Origin: Pempheris klunzingeri
Taxonomy: Eukaryota > Chordata > Actinopteri > Acropomatiformes > Pempheridae
Assembly (NCBI RefSeq): GCF_042242105.1
Contig: NC_092027.1
Location: 3,609,506-3,673,505, forward strand
DNA: 64,000 nucleotides
Reading direction: 5' to 3'
The notes beneath the pieces are model-generated. The model saw only the letters and a list, made by a program, of their open reading frames with translations, made no database searches and was not told the origin of the DNA. Each line of letters starts with the position of its first letter. Positions within the stretch are counted from its first letter, which is position 1. Positions 48,548 to 60,632 of this stretch are shown piece by piece. Made by a program: the position numbers and the translations under genes.

Positions 48548-51500
48548 TTTATTCTCCTTAAGGGAAGAAACAGTCTGTTCAGATGAGCAGGAGGTGTAAC
48601 TGTGCATACAGTATGCAAGAGTGTAGCTTAAGAGGGCAGTTAATAACTGTATTATCATTAGGAGCATCAGTAATAACATTAACAAGAATATTGAGAATGT
48701 GTTATTTTTCATAAAAAGACACGATGAAATACAAGGAGGAGTATACATGAAGACGAGCAGCCAGCTGTAGAGGCTGCTCGAACGTTTTGATTGGGTAGAG
48801 ATAGCTTGTGCACAAAAACATGTCAGCAGCGCCCCAGGTCACCTCCGTCACAGCCTCGTTTAATGTCACTTTACTGCGACGATGCTCTCAGGTTGTTTGT
48901 AAAAGTGTTCAGGGAGGAATTATCCTGATCAATGTTAAAAATCAGCTTTCTGGGTGCAGCAGGTCACTTTTGCACAGCGTCACAACAGTCTTTTAGCCTG
49001 ATAACTATGAACTATTCCTTTACATTAAACATTTCAGGCTACACCATGAATGTTGTCTGGTTTCTCTCCCTCCACTCTGCCACCCTTTCCATGAATACTG
49101 TGCAGGTAAGGATCGTCCTGCGTTCTGGGTTCATAACCTACAGAACACCAGTTTGATCGGAAATGTGTCTCTGAGCAGCCCGAACCATTTCAGATTATAT
49201 CAGAATTAGAATACATTTTCCCAAGTGCAATGGGGCAGGTGTGGTTCCGACTACAGGAAATGTGTAGGCATACATTACTGGGAGGGACAAAATATTTACC
49301 TGTAGTTTAACCAACTTTTTTTGCACTGGAATTTATCGTCCTTTGGCATGGACGTTACAGTCCATCAGCACGTAAGGTGACCTGGGACACAGCCAATGCT
49401 TTGGTACTGGTTAATTTGAGTTCCTTTAGTTTCCATATATGCTTTACACAGAACATACTTCCCTTTTACAGATGAAAAAGTATTTTCTATCTATTTTATG
49501 TACAGCATACTGCAATACAATAATGCCTCAGGTAATAATGTGGATAACATTTGAAATACAGTTAAATGAAAGTAGTAATAATATGTATGAAAAGTTCTTT
49601 TAAAAAAAGATTGATAACAGTACCTGTCAGCCATTTTAATCACACAATCATTATTTCCCCAACAACGATGGGCTGGGCTGTCTTAACTCATTGGAGCATA
49701 GTAAACTGTCTTTCTTTGAAGAGTAACAAAACAAATGGGGGGGAAATGCTGTTTGGACTTTTCTCTCTGTTCCCTTCACATTCATGCTCTCACTTTGCTT
49801 TCTCTGTAAATTCGCTCACACGTTCCTCTGTTGGTAGAAAAATACATACATGATATATTTAAAAAAAAAAAAAAAAAGTACAATGATGACAAACATAGGC
49901 GTGAAGTACAAGCTTCATCAAGTGCTTTCTTTATGACCCCTCCCACCCCACCGGCCCCCTCTTCTCTCTCCGTTTCCATCTCGCTCTGCTGCAGATTCCT
50001 CATATTTAGTGCATTCTTCAACTGGTCCGTTTGTTTTGTTCAACATTTTAGGCTCAACCAAAGAAATGGTTCCTCGACTCGTCGCTGTTTGAGGGGAGGT
50101 GGGAGTAAATAAGGACGTCATGAATTGTGACATGCACACTTTGAGAATCTGCCCCAGGCTTTAACCTGATCCCATGGTACTCCACATCCTTTCTTTCCTG
50201 CTGCCCCACTCCTTTTGTGGTCTTTTCTCAGGCTCCATTTCAGCCGCTGTGATCATCCGCTGTTGTCCATGGCACCATGACAGCATCATTGAAAAGTCAT
50301 TCAGTCTGTCATCATTGATTCCTCATCTTGTTTCTCTCCCTTGTTTTGGCTTGAACTAAATAGTGGAGAATGTTCAGATTAATATGATCTGAATATGTCT
50401 AAAAATTACACCATTCTTTGTACCAACAATGTGCAGAGAATAGCGTATTTTTTTTTTATTTTACAGATATTTTACACCTTCATCCTCGAATTATGTCTAT
50501 TGCAAACAATGCAGGATAGAAAAGAGAAGGAACACCAGTGAGCCTCTTTTATCAAGATTCTCAGAGGACTGCTGGTTTAGGATCAGTGTATTAACTGTGT
50601 TTTACAGAGGAAGTAAGCTGATGACTGGTCCATTGACCCGGAGTTGATTAAAGGTAAAATCAGACTAAAACTGTGTCCATATAGCGTGTTTTTCTGGCAG
50701 AAAAGCGTTGGCAGGGCGGTCGGGAGAGCTGGGATGAAGCGTCTGTGGTGCGAGAGAAACAAATACGGCATGTGGGTTTAGTTTCTATGACAACATATCA
50801 TCAATCTGACTGCTGTTGTATGACAGACTAGCATTGCATCTTTGTCTTTTACTGTCTGTCTGTTTGACATTATCTTTTCACAATGAGCTTCAACTGGAGG
50901 ATGCTTGCCCTCACACTTTGTACAGATGAGCTTAATGATGGTGATGTCCAAGCTGTCACGGCTCAATCTGACAGCCATAACGCAAAGCAGGTGTGGGTGT
51001 ATGACACAATTCATCTGAGACAGTAATACTGCGGTTATAGAAGAAGCCCTGTTCAGGCCTACTGTACGCTACCCAAAGCGACTTATCATAAGGCTATGGA
51101 TGGACAGCCACGGCTCCCTCTCCATTTTCTGGGGTACAAGATGACAAGTTCCCCCATAATAAACAATTGGTTGCCTGAAAAAGGGTGACAGAGACAACAC
51201 CAGCCCCTTTAGAGATTTTCAACTAGAAACGCTCACAAAAACAGTCGGAGCGGTCTGAAAAACGTTCTCTCTTCATTGGGAACAACTGGAAAAAAGCGCT
51301 GGCCCTCAGAAAAAAACGCTTTATGGACACAGGCCCTGTTGATGCTTTTGAGAAATTCAGGTCTGGATTTAATCACTATCTCATTCATAATGATATAAAA
51401 GCCAACATTTCAGATTAGATTTTGGTAAAGTCTTCACAGACTGGAAGAATGTGGCTACAGGCTAAAGAATAAACTACTTGCGTCAGCGTCCTAGACCAGC

Positions 51501-51891
51501 ATTTTACTGAGAGATACTTGGAACAAGTGGGCTCAGGAATCGAGGAGCACATTGTAAAATATCTGTGTTCTAACAAGAAATTTGATATTGTACTCAGTAT
51601 TAAAGCTTCTTAAAATAAAAAAACTGGCATTGATTTAAAATGTACTTTTGTCTGTAAGCATCCCAGCATCACTCAAAGCCAAATGAATCTAAGATGGTTT
51701 CACTAGTGTCTTGTTACAGTTTCATATTCAGTAAAGCATCAATAAACCAGATGATTTGCATCTGGTTTATGGAGTGGTAAAACATTTTCTTGCTTAAGAA
51801 GACTATAATACTGAATACAGTTAAATGACTTGGACCTTTTTACACTGCAGACACAATTAGAAATCCCTTGAAAAGAGTGGGAAGACACAGC
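48548..51891 (-). other. Presumed znf384 3' UTR and flank
   Basis: Downstream of the znf384 stop on the minus strand there is no further coding sequence. A minus-strand AATAAA lies at 48548-48553, giving a possible 3.3-kb 3' UTR, but nearer signals may be used. The interval contains a MITE-like element at 50671-51335 and an A-rich run near 49860. Confidence 0.35.
50671..51335. mobile_element. MITE-like element with inverted ends
   Basis: CTGTGTCCATATAGCGTGTTTTTCTG begins at 50671. The complement of the right end reads CTGTGTCCATAAAGCGTTTTTTTCTG, ending at about 51335. The similarity continues loosely inward (GCGTTGGC / CAGCGCTTT). The 665-bp interior lacks a transposase. The target duplication could not be settled, so the superfamily is open; hAT and PIF-Harbinger are candidates. 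Confidence 0.65.
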
Positions 51892-54800
51892 CTATGAGTT
51901 CATGTGCTCCACCTGTATGGCTGATGTGGAGACGGTGAGGCAGAGGTCTTTGTGGGTCACGGGCAGGTCCGCCACAGTGACTGGTTTGTACTGGATCTCG
52001 CTGGCTGCCACTGTCTTGTACTGGTGCAGGTCAAACGGGCATTGAACCACAGCCTCTGTTGGCTGCTGGGGTGGCTGGTAGCTGCCTGGGGGTCCAGGAT
52101 TAGGGTTCTGGGTGTTATTGTTAGGGTTGGTCTGGCTTTGGAGCTGGCCCGCTCGGCCTCCGCCTCCTCTCCCTCGGCCACGGCCTCGGCCCCTGCCCCC
52201 TCCTCCACCTGCCGTGAGGCCCTGGGCCTGCTGAGCAGCTACTGTTGCTGCCACTGTTAGCGGATCGGGATTGTGCTTCCTCATGTGTTTCATTAGATAC
52301 GTCTCCTAGAGTTGTGCAGAGAGAAGAGAAGACATGATGGCAGGAAAGAAAAACTGCCAGGAAAGAAAAAACAGAGGGAATCTGCTCCATTTAGCTTTGT
52401 GGAATAAAAATGGCAGACAACAAGTATATTCCTGACTGATAAAAGTAAGTCATTGTAGAACTTGTCTGCCAGCGTCTTACAGACAAAACTATCACTCTTC
52501 TAGTCTACAGAGTGGTAACGTGTGGATGTCTGATAACGCTCAACATGCTCTCCTAAAAAAGCTAAATATATCTGGAACAACATGGCCGGGAACATTAAAA
52601 CATTTGTGTTGGTGTTACAGGTGACCAAAGTCAACCATGACAAGAATCTTATTTCGAGCAAGCAAACATCTCCATATTGATTTAACTCTATTCAATTTGG
52701 GTTTCAATCAACAAACTTGGATTTACTAGGTGGAGACTCATTTCTATTTGTGCGATAGAGCTCTACTTAATGCTAAAGTTTGAACAGAACTAGTCTTAGA
52801 TGAAATCAATCTTTGTTGGTGCAACCCAGTCTAAGCAGGAATGCAGGCGAAGTCAACAATGTGCCTTTGTGTGTTTTCATCATTCTAATAAATATTCAGA
52901 CTTACAGACAAGATACTAATTAAATCCAAACATGCTCATCAGAAGTGTAACATACCTTGAATCAGATTGATGACATTATCTTAATATGGACTGTAAAACT
53001 TGTAGGAAAGCATTAACAAACGACAAACAGAGCTCCAAGTCTGAACTCCCTGTCCCCTCTGTCCTAATGTCTCTATTCTGCCATAGTAAGACCAGAGTCA
53101 GTGCATTGTGTGTCTGCGAATACTGTGCCTGATGTTTGAGTGACAAGTCTGAGCCCCTACCGAGGTATAGGATCGGTTGCAGAGGCCACAGGAGAACAGC
53201 TTGGCATGCTTGACGGTGTGTGTGGACAGGTGCACCTCCAGGCTCGCAGCATCTGTGTAACCACGGTTACAGTTGTGGCACTTGTACGGCTTGTCTTTGT
53301 TGTGCTGCCGACGGTGAGACTGCGGCAAGAGGAAGAAAGACACAGAGGGGGGTTGAGACAAACAGCCGTTAGCACAATCAGTACACAATGTTTTCCACAC
53401 GAGTGATTTCAGACTCTCACAAAAAATCTATACGTAATATAGATTTTGTTTAAGTGTGTTATGGTTGTAATTATTACTGTGAATATTTACTTTGTCTCCA
53501 TATTTCCTACATTGCCTACTTGTGGTATATTTATATACCACAATATTGACTCTAATTGTATATAAAAGGAACCACAACTGTCAGGTCTGGCTGAGTACAT
53601 TGTTCAGCTACACCCTGATGAAGAGCCGGTGTGGATCAAACCCTGTTGGTGTTTTCCTTTTTTTTTTATTGTGATATGCTCTAATTTAATAAAGGCTTTT
53701 TGACAACATCTATGGCTCTGAAGTAAGAAAATCAAACAATGGGCCAATAAGAAAATGTAACTTAGTCTTTACTAAACTGGAACAAAAATTAAGACTGATT
53801 TTGTTGCTGTCACGTGTCTGAAATATAACGTTTAAATTCATGCTTCGGCCAGCAGAGAGAAGAAAACAGGCAGGATCAGAGCTGTGAATTAATTTACCTG
53901 TAGGTTGGACAGCTGAGTGAAAGATTTTTCACAGCCAGGATGGTTACACTTGTACGGCCGGTCACCGGTGTGAATCCTGAAAACCACAGTTAGTCAGACC
54001 GTTAGTTGATTACACTCTATAATTTACACTTCAGTGACTTTCAAGAAAAAGAAAATGAGAGTCGTGTGCTTATTGTAGAGTATTTAGCACGTTTTCTCTT
54101 CTTATCCATTGAATCATATTGTCCATGCAGCAGTGTTATGCCAGTTCAAATATTCATTCCTCCTTAGATATGTATCATTTACCATCATTAGATTAGTTTA
54201 GTCATTAGTACAAATAGAAGTTAACATATTATGATTATGGCATTAAGATCTTAGCTGAGTAGCTCAATCTCTTGCTTTTTCTTACATTTTTTCCTCTAAT
54301 TTTACTGCGACAAAAGGCAATTTCTTTTGGAGCTGTTATTATTAATAACTATTATTTCTAATGATTCAAGTTGTAAAAAGAATTGTGGTTATTTTTACTA
54401 CAGAGGTTAGAGATACACTTCATGCTGCCTTAAATGAATTGTTGATTCATTATTTGATGAATAGCGAATCGGGCATCAATAAACAAGCGATAGTATTAAA
54501 CCATCCAAATAGATTTTATGTGGTAGTTTTATAATTGTTCAAGCTTTTTCCCTTTTGAAAATGAACACTGCAATTTTTTCAACAGGCATACATGCCTATT
54601 TTTCTAAAGAAGAACTGTCAGTAAATCTTTTTGAGAAAAGGGGGACTGTAATTTATTTTAACATGTTTGACTGTTATTAGACAGATGGGGTGATCACACA
54701 GAGATAATAAGCCTGTGTTGGACTACTGTTTTTCCACAAAGAAAATTGATAATGAATCAGACAGACTGGCATTAGCAGACAGGTAACCTGTTGTTGACGT

Positions 54801-55477
54801 GAAGTCCACTACATTTTAAGACTACTAAGAACTGAAAACATCATAGTTTGAAAAAATCTGATTTGAATTTTTCAGAAAGATAATGAGACAATCCTCCCTG
54901 CCAACGCAGCAGGCCTCCCAAATTTCAAAGACTACACAAAAACTCAATTGCAAAAAGATGCAAACAGTGACAGTGCCATGACTCTCCACGCACCTGCTCC
55001 CTTGCATGCACACATAAAAACACACCTGGCCATTCAAACCCAAACAGCCCAGCCCAGACCAGTACCGTGTGTGCTGCTGTAGGTGACTGAGCTGCCTGAA
55101 TGTTTTCTGGCAGTAGGAGCAGGAGTAGGGCTTGGCCCCGGTGTGGATGCGGATGTGCTGGGACAGGTAGCTGGAGTTGGCAAACGACTTGGAGCAGTGG
55201 GGGCACTTGTGGGGCTTGGCCTCAGTGTGGTTTCTAACACGGGAAACCGGGAGGTGGAGAGAGAGAAAGAGAGAGAAAAACAGCGAGAGATTTTTAAGCT
55301 ACAGCATGACCAAACTTCACGATGAACCGAAGACCAAATCATGCGTTTAAGTTAACAGGATCAATTACATTGATCACTGGTCATTAAGTTTGACAGTGTG
55401 CTCTTTATGCTGTGTCTGAGTTGTGAAAACACAGAACAAAAACATACAGCAAGCACAGTCACGCTTTTCTCTTTCTC

Positions 55478-55513
<36 letters not shown>

Positions 55514-58500
55514 GCAGTCTCTCCATTTGATGTGCCCTGAGTGTGAGTGTGTCTATGAATGCTTGGTTCTGCGGCTGTCGAGCTGGAATGTAAATTCAAG
55601 ACATGTTGCAGGCCAATGGAGCACATCTTCCTGCTTAAAATTAATGGCCTCAAACCCACAAATCAAACCCAGTGGTAATAAAGGAAATGAAAAAACAAAG
55701 AAGGTGAGGGTCAAACATAAAATTCATGACAGCATGAATGGGAAACAAGTGCTTCTCACATGGCCACACATAGGTACATCAATGCTGGATTCGATCAGGT
55801 GTGTAAAACATGCAGACTGACAGAGTGCAGTAAAAGAATGACAAAAACAATAAGGAGCGTGTGCTGTGTTAAGGGGCTAAATTATCATGCAGTTAGTATG
55901 CTAAGTGTACTCGCACTGATATGGAAAGAAATAACAGATTGACTTTCCTGCTGACAACACTGCGACTATATGACATCATCTCTGTCATTTGTCAACATAA
56001 TCAGTCCTGCTACCATTTCCATGTGGTCTTAGCCAGAACTCTATTTCCACTGCTTTTTCCGCTTGACATGAAATTCAATTAAAAGGGGATGTTATTAATG
56101 AACGTTATTAGTGGCTCCAGTGACGGTGGAAGGTCTCCACAAAGTGCTTCAAACCAAAGGGGGGATGTCTGAAGGAGTTGTGTGAAAGCAGAGGTGGAGC
56201 CAAAGAAAATAAAATAACTCATGCAGTACTAAACCAAGCTTGTGAGTGAGAAAGTTACCGCCAACCACCTGCAGAATGAGGGGATGCTCCAGTGGTATCT
56301 GGTGCTGTAATTTGACCTCTACCAAACACTGTAGCATGCATTCACCCAGGCTCTTATGTCTTCTGAAAGGATTTTAGCTCGAGAGTAATCAAAGCAACTG
56401 TTAAATTAACCAATGAATACAATTGGTTTTCTATCATGATAACTGATCAGTTATGAGAAAGGAACTAATCATCATTGATACATACATAAAAAGCAAGTTT
56501 AGACCTGCGATTTAACTTATGTTTGGTACAAGTGTTGCACCTTCAAAGGTGATGCTTAGACTGTGCAAAGAGTTTACACTGTCAACACTCTGGTAAAACA
56601 CCCCAACACAACCCCAACTCTCAATCCCCTCCACCCATCGACAGTCACCACACACACAGGCCCACACACATGCTTTCACAACAGGAAGCACACGGACACG
56701 CACTCACAGGACCTCACAGGACCTCACAAACCACTCAGACCAGTACCGTGTGTGCTGCTGTAGGTGACTGAGCTGCCTGAATGTTTTCTGGCAGTAGGTG
56801 CAGGTGTAGGGCTTGGCCCCGCTGTGGATGCGGATGTGCTGGGACAGGTAGCTGGAGTTGGCAAACGATTTGGAACAGTGGGGGCACTTGTGGGGCTTGG
56901 CCTCAGTGTGGGACTTGGCGTGGATCTGCATGTCTGACTTGCTGAAGAACGTCACTGCACACATCCGACACCTTTGCAAGTGAGGAGCAAGAGACAGAAG
57001 AAAACCTTTATGGCACACTACACACATGTAGACTTATACATTGTGCTGAACGAATATTCTAAATTTGACTGTGAAAAACCATTGTAAAAAAGAAAAAGTA
57101 GATTGTGAAAATCGATCTTCGATTGTGAAAAAAAAGAAGCACCACTGTGGCTGTCTGCCTTTTAAAGTTCTTATGTGGGCCGCTGCAGAGAATACACTGC
57201 ATGACAGACGGGAGTCACACAACATCACTTTCACTGATTGAAAATGAAATGTAGGTCACGCTACAACACTACACTTCCACTGCAATCACAGAAAATGGCT
57301 ACACCAGACTTGACAGCAGCGTGCAGTGGAGCGTATGTGCCAGCGACATCCGTTCTGCAAACATAAAAACCTGTAAGGCTTGTTGGTCTTCTGTTTATAT
57401 TTTTTATGTGAGCTGTCCATGGCCCCTTTACAAAGAAATGAGTCATAAAGTGTCTTTATTCTTTTAAATTAAAGATATACAGGAAATAGTACAGATATAC
57501 AAGAAATGACGAAATGATTACCAGCGAGTTCGATCACCCTGCCAGCATTTATTTTGTCAGTACCAGCTGGCAGATGCTTAGTAACTTACACAAAAGAGAG
57601 AAGAGAAAATAAACATCTGAATGGTTCAAACCTGTGTGTTTTTTTTGAGCAAATAATTGAACATGATTTTTGGCCAGTTCTGCCACCAGTATCTATGTTG
57701 GCAGACGTCCTGTTCTAAATGTTCAATAAAAATCTGTGATCTAACAAACAGTAATGCTTTTCTCTCATCTAAATATCTTTCCACTACCTGTAGGATTTGG
57801 GGCCATCTTTGTTGGTATGGTCGTCCTCATCATTTGACAGGTCATATGGGTCAGCAGTGTGGTGCTGTAAACACAACAACAACAACATATTAGTTATGAA
57901 GTTTATGTTAGAAGTCTAATAAAAGACTATAGGCAAAGGAAAAGAAAGACATGAGACCCTCACCTGTCCACCAGCAGCCAGGTGTGCCAATATTAATGCA
58001 TCACTTCCTGGAGGGAGGACCCCACCCACTCCGGCCACTCTCCCCATCATCTGTTTGCTCTTCCTGCCTCGCTTTGAGGGTGTTGGCATGACGACTGCAG
58101 GAGGGACACCAGAGTCCTCCTTCTTGTCTGGAAACAAGAGAAAAGTAAAAATAAAGGAAAGAGAAAAGTGGCGGAGCATTGGGGAGTGTTGTGTGAGGAC
58201 AGCATCTGTTAAGAGATGGAGAAACGTAACGTAATCTGCCCCACACATCACCTGCATGAGGTGATACGAAGGTGTGCGCTTCCTTGGCAAGCATATCTTA
58301 CGAGTGTGGACGTAGACAGGTGTGTGTATGCTTACATGTGTATGGATGCAACAACACAAAAAAAACTTATGCAGACATAAATAAATGGTGGGTAGAAAAC
58401 AAGTCTCTCTTATTTAAAGGAAATGAAATTTGGTGTCTGGCCTTAATTCACTTTAATGTCGACTCAGGAGAAGAGATTTTTAAAGAATTCAAAATAGTGA

Positions 58501-60632
58501 GAGAACAGGTTCATATTACAGCAAACTAATGATGAATTCTCCTCAGTTTGTGTCATGGTGCCCTCAGTCCCAGCACAGCAGCAGCTGTCACAGTGGGCAG
58601 CTTTTAGTTGTGCCGATTGTAACGCAAGACATTGGTGAAAAAGCTAAAATCATCCCCTGACAAGTGCCGTGCATGTTAAAAGATGTTTAGTATAAACTTT
58701 GACAACACTCATACCATAAGTGACTGTGAATGGGGCCTGTGCTTTACCTGTATTTGAGGGGTGCACTGCAGACACTATCATGGTGGTGGTAGTGGGGTGT
58801 CCAGCTACAAATGACTGCGTGGAGGCAGTGGGGACCAGTGTGCCTTGAGGGGTGGTGATCACTAACCCCGCTAAGAGGAAAAGAGAAACTGTGATCTGGC
58901 TGTCTGTTTGGTCGAAACAAACATTTTACATCTCCAGGCCTTCTAGGCTACCATTCCTGCAAAGAGCATGTTTGTATTATTCGAATAGACTTCATTATAG
59001 ACACTGTCAATATTCAAAGCCACAATCAAAGACTTGTCACAATGCAATTTTTAAAATTTGGATCACTATTGTTTAACAATCTGTATATTTTAACTGCTGC
59101 TATTACAGATATTGAACATAATGAGATTTTCATGGATATAAAAAAAAGAACATTGTAGATTTGTAGCAGCTGCAGTTGAATATTTAAAATGCTCCTAACT
59201 CACATGCACCCGTCTTAAAGTGATACAACAAACAAATATGATAAGATGATATAGAAATGGCAAATGGAGTGGGGGATGTCATGAACTGGGCAGGAAAACG
59301 GACGCAGCAGCTCACTGACCTGCAGTCATGATACCCGTAGAGGGCACAGGCACGACGGTGATGTTCTGGGAGGTGTGCGACTGGTGCAGGTGTCCCCCAA
59401 CCACACTTAGATGTGCGCCGCCACTGTTGCCACCACCCCCACCTCCTTCCTGTTTGGGGACCAACCGCAGTCCGGTTCCTGCGTCCACTGAGCCGGGGAT
59501 GGCGAGCACAGCCGTGGGGTAGTGGGGGGAGGAGGTGGAAGACGCAGAGGAGTGAGGGAAGGAGGCTGCATTGGCCTTGTCTTGGCCTAGCTGCTCCTTT
59601 GACTTGTTCAGGAACATGGCGTTCTCGATCTAGACAGGGGTGGTTAGAGGGACGGGTTGGTGGAAGGAAGAAGGAAAGGGGTGCAGGATGGACGAAGGGA
59701 AAACATCGGGAGATTTCACAACGGAGGCAAGCGACGATGAGGTGATGAAAGTGATAAAGTGAGAAGAGGGAGTGAAGATGAAGGGTGAAATGCATGCGGG
59801 AAAGAGGCCATTAGAGACGAGGAGGACAGGTGGGGTGTGGATCGAAGTGAGGAAGAGGAGTGTTGTGATGATAAACAAGGAAGGTGATGAGACAGGAGTA
59901 TTAGGAAGGAGGGTGAGGTAGATTGGAAGAAGTTGAAATGGACAGAAGAGGAGGAAATAGAATAAAGGAGAGGATGAAAAGAACGGACGGAGGTAATGTA
60001 AAAGGTAAGGAATATGGAAGAGGCAATAAAGGTAAGACAGAAAATGAGTGTGATGAAAGGACAAGGAAAGTAAGAGAAAGGGGGAGGAAGATGAAGAACA
60101 TAATATAACGAGGGAGGACATTGGTAGCAAAAGAGTGGCGACGGGTGGGAGTTGATAACGGGTTAAATCCATGTACACAAAGGAGGACAGGAAAGCGATG
60201 GGAGAGAAGAGAGAACAAAGGCATGTGAGATGCAAGAAGTAAATGAAAAAAGGGTCAAAGAGGGGTTGAAGAGATGAGAGATGAGAGGGACAGGAGTGAT
60301 CATGTGATCGAAGGAACCCTCCCCAAGTCAACAGCTCATATTCAAACAACTGCAATGTGAGGTTAAGCCAACTTCACCGACTAAGTGAGCATTATTCGTG
60401 GTGTTATTAACAACATGTCCAGGGTCAAGTCATTGTCTGCTATTATGTTATGTTTAAGTATTTCCATAAACAGTTGAAGTGATAATCGCTCCCTCGTATC
60501 TTTTCACAGAGCACATACGACTACACCATGTGTATTTCAAGGCAATTCCAACAATGAGGATGTCTCTACCTGTCCTTGTACAGTGGGGACGGGAGACCAA
60601 AAGTATGATGAGTTGAAATGGGAATCGTCCAT
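51892..60632 (-). CDS. znf384: C2H2 zinc-finger transcription factor, ZNF384 type
   Basis: A nuclear DNA-binding regulator. Coding exons in transcript order are 60570-60632, 59320-59629, 58748-58870, 57964-58127, 57788-57864, 56747-56971, 55066-55233, 53898-53976, 53161-53319 and 51892-52305, giving 1782 nt and 593 aa. It starts [20 protein letters not shown] and continues [37 protein letters not shown]: all ZNF384 signatures. Eight C2H2 fingers follow, from [17 protein letters not shown] to [15 protein letters not shown], including linkers [11 protein letters not shown] and [12 protein letters not shown]. The C-terminus has an Arg-Gly repeat where mammals have Gln/Ala tracts, and ends [17 protein letters not shown]. 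Exon 55066-55233 is a duplicate of the 3' part of 56747-56971; skipping it keeps frame (537 aa), as in mammalian isoforms. Family assignment is firm; paralog naming (znf384a/b or 'znf384l') is not. Confidence 0.93.
55066..55233 (-). other. znf384: Duplicated, probably optional two-finger exon of znf384
   Basis: This 168-nt exon (acceptor GTTAG, donor ACG|GTACTGG) encodes fingers [12 protein letters not shown] and [12 protein letters not shown]. It differs from the matching part of the exon at 56747 at only 5 of about 162 bases. Phases let it be included after or used in place of part of the other exon without a frame change. The intron side of the donor is also shared for about 11 bases (GTACTGGTCTG). 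Confidence 0.85.
55466..55515. repeat. (CT)n microsatellite
   Basis: About 25 CT units with two CG interruptions, in the znf384 intron between the duplicated exons. Long open frames here reflect the repeat. Confidence 0.9.
59636..60290 (+). repeat. Long polypurine tract
   Basis: About 650 bases dominated by A and G on the plus strand (gaggaag, gagatgag, aggaaag words), lying in the first coding intron of znf384. The polypyrimidine complement explains the long Ser/Leu/Phe-rich open frames on the minus strand. There is no strict unit, so it is a degenerate purine-rich region. Confidence 0.8.

Noticed and set aside
59630-60355. 241-codon minus-strand frame in the znf384 intron
   Set aside because: It comes from the polypyrimidine strand; composition is low-complexity Ser/Leu/Phe and the znf384 exons on either side splice cleanly around it.
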